DNA from: Neolewinella xylanilytica | GTDB taxonomy: Bacteria; Bacteroidota; Bacteroidia; Chitinophagales; Saprospiraceae | NCBI RefSeq assembly: GCF_002934605.1 | Contig: NZ_PTJC01000006.1 | Location: 186,001-250,000, forward strand | Length of the DNA: 64,000 nucleotides | Direction: 5' to 3' | Shown: piece by piece, positions 60,878-64,000 of the stretch | Layout: each line of letters begins with the position of its first letter | How positions within the stretch are numbered: the stretch's first letter is position 1 | Notes under the pieces: generated by a model | Told to the model about the DNA's origin: nothing | Seen by the model: only the letters and a program-made list of their open reading frames with translations | The model's database searches: none | Made by a program: the position numbers and the translations under genes

Positions 60878-62554
60878 ATGCGCTCCGTTTTATTCCTCCT
60901 CCTTTTCCCCCTGCTAGCCTTTGGACAAGCCGATTCAAGCGCCTTGCAGGTACTGCTTGCCGACTACCAAGCCTACGAACGCTACGATACCACCAACCTT
61001 TGGGGGAGCCGCGCGGCCGGCCAGGTGGAAGAGGAGCTCGAAGCCATGCAGGCCTTCCAGCACCGGCTGGCTGCCATTACCGAAACGGCTGACTCCTTAA
61101 ATATTGACCGCGAGCTGCTCGAATTCGTCCTGGAAGACCGCATCTACCGCCTGCGTTTCGGCACCTACCAGTTTCCGCTCAACGCCGAGGGGGGCTTCCT
61201 CACCGACATCGTTTACCGCTTCGGCAATCGGCGCGTCCGGTCGGAAGGGGAACTGGACCGCTACCTCCGGGAGCTACGGGCCATCCCGGCTCACTTCCGC
61301 GCCCAGCAGGCGGCGATGCAAGATGGGTTGGCGGGCAAACGCACCAATCCCCGACTGGTGGTCGACCGCGTACTGGCCCTCATCGATCGCACCCTCGACC
61401 CGGAAACCGGCCGGTTGCTGTTCCTGCAGCCCGTGGCCGACTACAACCCAGGGGTGGATTCGGTGAATGCTGTCCTGCAGCAGGAGGTGTTGCCCGCCTA
61501 CCAGGAATTACGCAATTACCTCGAGCGGGAATACTTACCCCAGCTTCCCCGGGAACCCGGTATTTCCTCGATCGAAGGGGGCAAGGATTACTACCGCCAC
61601 CTGATCCGCTACTTCACCACGACGGAGGAAATGACGCCGGAGGAAGTATTCGAGACCGGGATGCGGGAAGTGGAACGGATCCGGTCGGAGATGGAAAAAG
61701 TGATGGAATCAACGGGATTCGAAGGATCGTTTGCCGAGTTTCTCCGCTTCCTGCGCACCGACGCCCAATTCTACGCTCAATCGCCGGCCGAGCTGCTGGA
61801 ACGGGCCGCCTGGATCACCAAGCGGATGGAGGGCAAACTACCGGATTACTTCGTGCAATTACCGCGCATGCCGCTGACGGTCAGTCCCGTACCGGCATCG
61901 CTAGCGCCCAATTATACGGGTGGCCGGTACAGCCCCGGCTCTTACCGGTCACGCCGCGCGGGGGCCTTCTGGGTCAACACCTACGACCTGCCGAGCCGGC
62001 CATTTTACACCTTGCCGGCCCTGGCGCTGCACGAGGGGGTACCCGGTCACCACACCCAGATGATGCTGGCCGAGGAGCAGGAAGGGCAATCGAATTTCAG
62101 GAAAGGATTGTACCTCTCGGCCTTCGGGGAGGGGTGGGCGCTCTACTGCGAGTACCTGGGCAAGGAGGCGGGGATGTACGAGACCGCCTACGAGGATTTC
62201 GGCCGGCTGACCTACGAAATGTGGCGGGCGTGCCGGTTGGTGGTAGACCCGGGAATCCATTATATGGGCTGGTCGCGCGAACGGGCCGTGACCTTCATGG
62301 CCGAAAATACGGCCCTCTCGATGCGGGAGGTGAACTCGGAGATCGACCGCTACATCGGTTGGCCGGGGCAGGCGGTCTCTTATAAAATGGGGGAATTAAC
62401 GATCCGTCGGCTGAGGCAGGAGGCGGAAGCGGCGCTGGGCGAAACATTCGACCTGGCGGAATTCCATAACCTCGTGCTGGCCAACGGATCGGTAACTATG
62501 TCGCTGCTCGAACGGATCGTGCGGCGGTACGTCGCGGAACGAACGGAGGATTAG
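60878..62554 (+). CDS. DUF885 family protein (metallopeptidase-like)
   Basis: 558 aa from the ATG at 60878, which opens the signal peptide MRSVLFLLLFPLLAFGQ; the longer frame to 60836 is rejected. Mostly helical, with the DUF885 signature ALHEGVPGHHTQM (HExxxGH, near residue 390), then FGEGWALYCEYLGKEAGMY and the C-terminal IDRYIGWPGQAVSYKMGELTIRRLR. The HE...H motif suggests a zinc peptidase. The stop TAG overlaps the stop TAA of the convergent lipoprotein gene by 2 nt. Confidence 0.9.
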   Translation: MRSVLFLLLFPLLAFGQADSSALQVLLADYQAYERYDTTNLWGSRAAGQVEEELEAMQAFQHRLAAITETADSLNIDRELLEFVLEDRIYRLRFGTYQFPLNAEGGFLTDIVYRFGNRRVRSEGELDRYLRELRAIPAHFRAQQAAMQDGLAGKRTNPRLVVDRVLALIDRTLDPETGRLLFLQPVADYNPGVDSVNAVLQQEVLPAYQELRNYLEREYLPQLPREPGISSIEGGKDYYRHLIRYFTTTEEMTPEEVFETGMREVERIRSEMEKVMESTGFEGSFAEFLRFLRTDAQFYAQSPAELLERAAWITKRMEGKLPDYFVQLPRMPLTVSPVPASLAPNYTGGRYSPGSYRSRRAGAFWVNTYDLPSRPFYTLPALALHEGVPGHHTQMMLAEEQEGQSNFRKGLYLSAFGEGWALYCEYLGKEAGMYETAYEDFGRLTYEMWRACRLVVDPGIHYMGWSRERAVTFMAENTALSMREVNSEIDRYIGWPGQAVSYKMGELTIRRLRQEAEAALGETFDLAEFHNLVLANGSVTMSLLERIVRRYVAERTED

Positions 62555-62793
62555 TCTTCCTCCACCATCATTTCCTCGCCGAGGGCGGAGAATTCGGCTT
62601 CCATTTCCTCGCCGTTGAGCATGAACTCGACTTCGTAGGCGTCGCCGTCCTCTTCCCACTCCACGTCGGTGGCGCCGGGGTAGGCAGCGTTGAAGGCGCT
62701 TTGGACGGTGGTGGGTACCTCTACGGCTTCGGCGGTCTCACCGCAGGCGAAAAGAGCGATGGCAAACAGGGAGGAAAACAGTAATTTCTTCAT
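62551..62793 (-). CDS. Small PepSY-like lipoprotein
   Basis: 80 aa. Signal peptide with lipobox ALFAC (Cys17) and a very acidic mature part of about 63 residues (VPTTVQSAFNAAYPGATDVEWEEDGDAYEVEFMLNGEEMEAEF), typical of PepSY-like / beta-lactamase-inhibitor-like small secreted proteins of Bacteroidota. Function unknown. A 14-bp palindrome lies about 40 nt upstream. Confidence 0.85.
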   Translation of the reverse strand: MKKLLFSSLFAIALFACGETAEAVEVPTTVQSAFNAAYPGATDVEWEEDGDAYEVEFMLNGEEMEAEFSALGEEMMVEED

Positions 62794-62832
62794 TGTGGGT
62801 GTATTGAAGGGAAAGGAGTACCCCCGGGCTGA

Positions 62833-62846
62833 CGCGATTAATCGCG
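62833..62846. promoter_or_regulatory. Palindrome CGCGATTAATCGCG
   Basis: Perfect 14-bp palindrome 40 nt upstream of the lipoprotein ATG, in a 243-bp gap between divergent genes; a possible operator. Confidence 0.3.
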
Positions 62847-62973
62847 GCGGAGCGCGGGAGCAATGTCAATCGAATAACAATAAACTTCCCGGGATGTGGA
62901 CGGCCGCGGCAAATATTCGGCGTGGCTGGGGCTACTACGTGGCTGGAGAGGCCAAATCGCATTAATTTAAGAT

Positions 62974-63003
62974 TTTGGGTGGTGGGGTACACCCTATCTT
63001 TTG
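62974..63003 (+). promoter_or_regulatory. Promoter of the right-edge outer-membrane gene
   Basis: TTTG (62974-62977), 17-nt spacer, TATCTTTTG (62995-63003). The box carries one extra T. The ATG at 63037 follows after a leader of about 30 nt. Confidence 0.45.
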
Positions 63004-63036
63004 CCTGCCATTTTTACACCTAATCCCCCGATTCCC

Positions 63037-64000
63037 ATGCAAAAATTCATCTACTTCCTCCTCTTCGCCCTGTGCTGTAATCAGCTCGGCGCCCAGATTG
63101 CCCGCGGCGACAAGCTACTTTCGCTGTCTTCCGCATTTCCTTCCGCCTTTGCCGACGCGCCGGTGTCTCGACCTCAGGCCGCCTACAACGCCGGACTTCT
63201 TTACGACGGTCAGTCCGGGTCGGTGGGCCTGTTTTTCGGTGGCGATTACGGCTATGCGCTACGCGACCGGCTGGTGTTGGGTATTGGTTCCCTGGGGTTG
63301 ATTGACTTTTCCTCCGATGCCGACAACGTGATCGTATTGCGGCCAAGCGTGCGGTACTACGCCGTCAATGCCCCGAGCCTGATGGTGTTCGGCCAGGTAG
63401 GCAGCTCGCTCACCAGAATCGGTGAGGAAAACACCTACTTCGAGACCCTGGACCTGACCGCCGGCCTGCATTATCCTCTGGGAAGTGGCGCCCTGCTCAC
63501 CCCGAAAGTGGCCTACACCGTCAACGAAGGGCCAAACGTGCTCGCCCTGTCCGTCGGCCTCGAACTGCTGATGAACTCCGACGATGCCACCGACGAAGTG
63601 GTGGCCGGCATCCGCAAAGGGCGAGTAATGATCGGTGCCGAATCCGTCGGATTCACGCTGCGGGACGACGATAGCGCGCTGGGCGTAGAACTGGGTGGCC
63701 ATTACTTCGTCCTCGATCGCCTGGCCCTCGGCGCCCAGATCGGGTACCGCGGCGACTACGCCCGGCTGCGGAGCGGAACGGGCGATGGAACTTCGCTTAC
63801 CTATACCACCTTTAACGCTGCCCTGGCCGCCCGCTACTATTTGACCGCCCCAAGCCGCCGTGTTTGGTTCGCGGAAGCCGGCGCAGGACACCGGCGTTCG
63901 GCGCTGAGATCCGATATTTTAGTCGACGTTCCCGCCACTTCTCAGCAGTATCTTTTCTTCGGTGGGGGGATGCAGCGCTTCGTCCGCGAGAATCTGGCCC
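63037..64000 (+). CDS. Outer-membrane beta-barrel protein, partial (runs off the right edge)
   Basis: The frame opened by the ATG at 63037 stays open for 321 codons to the window end. It starts with a signal peptide (MQKFIYFLLFALCCNQLGAQ). Alternating strands with aromatic ends (VGLFFGGDYGYALRDRLVLGIG, VGLELLMNS, ALGVELGGHYFVLDRLALGAQIGYRG) fit two repeats of an outer-membrane barrel; the second starts near residue 200. Family unassigned. Confidence 0.85.
   Translation, partial: MQKFIYFLLFALCCNQLGAQIARGDKLLSLSSAFPSAFADAPVSRPQAAYNAGLLYDGQSGSVGLFFGGDYGYALRDRLVLGIGSLGLIDFSSDADNVIVLRPSVRYYAVNAPSLMVFGQVGSSLTRIGEENTYFETLDLTAGLHYPLGSGALLTPKVAYTVNEGPNVLALSVGLELLMNSDDATDEVVAGIRKGRVMIGAESVGFTLRDDDSALGVELGGHYFVLDRLALGAQIGYRGDYARLRSGTGDGTSLTYTTFNAALAARYYLTAPSRRVWFAEAGAGHRRSALRSDILVDVPATSQQYLFFGGGMQRFVRENLA

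Overview
The window is GC-rich bacterial chromosome from a member of the Bacteroidota, most likely a Saprospiria/Lewinella-like marine heterotroph. The evidence is type IX secretion (T9SS) C-terminal sorting domains on several large secreted proteins, a PorZ homologue, Bacteroidota-style -7 promoter boxes (TAnnTTTG), almost no Shine-Dalgarno sequences, a DUF5606 protein, a zinc-less TraR/DksA relative and an AraR-type Nudix regulator. No rRNA, tRNA, CRISPR array, phage or transposase was recognised. Coding density is high and both strands are used about equally.

Layout. 1-7200: a gene leaving the left edge, a short-chain dehydrogenase, a two-gene ABC exporter with a His-rich loop, and a GMC dehydrogenase / subunit-3 / GMC dehydrogenase cassette. 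7300-16400: MltD-like transglycosylase, esterase, cold-shock-like protein, PorZ, RlmN, a TPR protein and a MerR regulator with a degenerate B12 fold. 16400-24100: two large T9SS cargo proteins flanking panB-mltG. 24200-33900: a cdd / M1 peptidase / membrane protein operon and a DUF2723 / cation-chloride-type transporter pair. 34100-48600: odhB, methyltransferase, SRPBCC, DksA-like, LspA, outer-membrane proteins, photolyase, a glucosaminidase-like pseudoenzyme and a fused 2-oxoacid dehydrogenase E1. This region carries the main intergenic repeat arrays. 48700-54900: two SnoaL/NTF2 proteins, then the araR-araB-araD-araA operon for L-arabinose to xylulose-5-phosphate, closed by a strong terminator. 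55300-64000: secreted or surface proteins (T9SS cargo, bicupin, TolB-like propeller, DUF1080, DUF885, small lipoprotein) and an outer-membrane protein leaving the right edge.

Most genes are housekeeping or cell-envelope genes. I see no defence island or clearly new multi-gene system. The main oddities are as follows. (1) About eleven genes have a -7 box only 4-5 nt before the start codon, which implies leaderless mRNAs. (2) A family of short hairpin repeats (core GGCTTCGCC, with TAGTC-rich linkers) forms 33-bp and 95-bp tandem arrays that abut stop and start codons, and in phrB seems to supply the start codon. (3) Two proteins lack a key family residue: a GH73-like protein with Tyr at the catalytic Glu, and a MerR/B12 protein with Gln at the cobalamin-ligand His. 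(4) araA lacks its usual C-terminal tail and ends where a hairpin repeat begins. (5) Tail-to-tail gene pairs have almost no space between them. All calls are by eye; no database search was run.
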